A stretch of 64,000 nt of DNA, from NCBI RefSeq assembly GCF_018860975.1, contig NZ_JAHKQI010000002.1, forward strand, positions 1 through 64,000, read 5' to 3'. Each line of letters starts with the position of its first letter. Position 1 is the first letter of the stretch. Below, piece by piece: positions 63,623-64,000 of the stretch. Source of the DNA: Lentibacter algarum (GTDB lineage Bacteria > Pseudomonadota > Alphaproteobacteria > Rhodobacterales > Rhodobacteraceae). The translations under genes and the position numbers were made by a program. The notes under the pieces were generated by a model, which saw only the letters and a program-made list of their open reading frames with translations, ran no database searches and had not been told where the DNA came from.

Positions 63623-64000
63623 ATGCGCCGCGCGGGGCTCTTTTTGTTTGTGGTGTTGGGTGTGGTTGGCGTCTGGCAGGCACTAACACACCCTGAAACA
63701 CCGTTGCCGCGGGCTTGGAACCCGACAAAACCGCTGCGCGTTGCTGATGATGTTTCGCCTTTGACCATTTGGAAGTTAAGGCAAGCCTTGGCCAGTCGTG
63801 AGCTTTGCCGAGATATTTTGGCTGCCGCTGCCGATATGCAGCCAATGAGCGACCATATTGAAAGCGAGCAGTGTCATATCAAGAACCGCGTAAAGCTAAG
63901 CCGTGTTGGGGCGGTGCAGTTACGGCCGGTTGAAACAACATGCAACACAGCGCTGAGGCTTGCTCTTTGGGAAGCACACGGGATTCAGGCAGCGGCAAAA
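63623..64000 (+). CDS. Extensin-family protein, N-terminal part (window edge)
   Basis: The frame is open to the end of the window (126 codons from ATG 63623) and is not complete. It starts with a membrane helix (AGLFLFVVLGVVGVWQAL), then DDVSPLTIWKLRQALASRELC, and near the edge CHIKNRVKLSRVGAVQL and TCNTALRLALWEAHGIQ, which resemble the extensin-like C-terminal domain of alphaproteobacterial proteins (a cysteine-rich, probably cell-envelope domain). A GTG at 63590 in the same frame is an alternative start, four bases after ahcY. I prefer the ATG because of the AAAGGG upstream. Confidence 0.65.
   Translation, partial: MRRAGLFLFVVLGVVGVWQALTHPETPLPRAWNPTKPLRVADDVSPLTIWKLRQALASRELCRDILAAAADMQPMSDHIESEQCHIKNRVKLSRVGAVQLRPVETTCNTALRLALWEAHGIQAAAK

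Noticed and set aside
63590-63655. Terminator hairpin after ahcY
   Set aside because: The repeated GGGCTC motifs are direct, not inverted, and the T-run lies inside the extensin-family coding sequence.
1-64000. CRISPR array, restriction-modification, toxin-antitoxin or other defence cassette
   Set aside because: I saw no regularly spaced repeats and no proteins with these families' motifs in any gene. HD and GNAT proteins at 60582-61642 have ordinary housekeeping-type features.

Overview
The window is a chromosomal segment from an alphaproteobacterium of the Rhodobacteraceae (Roseobacter group). The main reasons are the regB-senC-regA redox regulatory cluster, the gene order parB-parA-rsmG-mnmG-mnmE-rho / origin / maf-aroE-coaE-dnaQ-secB, two perfect alphaproteobacterial parS sites, and a GC-rich extragenic repeat of a type I recall from this family. 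The genus cannot be fixed from the sequence. Almost everything here is core housekeeping DNA. I found no defence system, CRISPR array, prophage or clearly novel multigene system.

Layout. 1-526: scar of a mobile region beside tRNA-Leu(CAG). It holds the end of an IS6-family insertion sequence with a broken transposase, sitting inside the 5' part of a phage-type integrase gene. 695-16165: an NDUFA9-like reductase, uppP, the gltD-(secreted unknown)-(GFA protein)-gltB operon, mtgA, a glutathione transferase, queG, a hydantoinase-like gene, and hrcA-grpE. 16281-25869: rph-rdgB-hemW-DUF454 on the plus strand, then parB, parA, rsmG, mnmG, mnmE and rho on the minus strand. 25870-26419: the probable chromosome origin (oriC), with several DnaA-box-like sites. 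Genes on both sides run away from it. 26420-32548: maf, aroE, coaE, dnaQ, then secB and fxsA (minus), then a Tim44-like gene, mltA and smr.

32551-38419 is a seven-gene minus-strand operon that makes CMP-Kdo (kdsD, kdsB, kdsA) and dTDP-L-rhamnose (rfbC, rfbB, rfbD, rfbA) for the outer cell surface. 38465-42582 is the most accessory-like stretch: an MFS transporter with an unusually dyad-rich upstream region, an orphan secreted protein, and an acetolactate-synthase-like enzyme. 42701-46698: hslV-hslU, a capsule-transferase-like gene, a ZIP-type transporter and trxA. 46740-55164 (minus): tsaE-amgK-murU-addB-addA, linking tRNA modification, peptidoglycan sugar recycling and double-strand-break repair. 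55206-60595: a PAS protein without a kinase domain, the RegB kinase, and divergent senC and regA, with a family 61 glycosyltransferase gene starting right after regA. 60582-64000: a GNAT acetyltransferase, an HD phosphohydrolase, a small secreted protein, ahcY, and the start of an extensin-family gene cut by the window end.

The genes are densely packed. Many neighbours overlap by 1-8 bases (ATGA or TGATG junctions), and several convergent pairs share their last four bases. The most interesting items are the origin and parS architecture, where sites lie inside start codons and coding sequence, and the IS-in-integrase scar at the tRNA gene.
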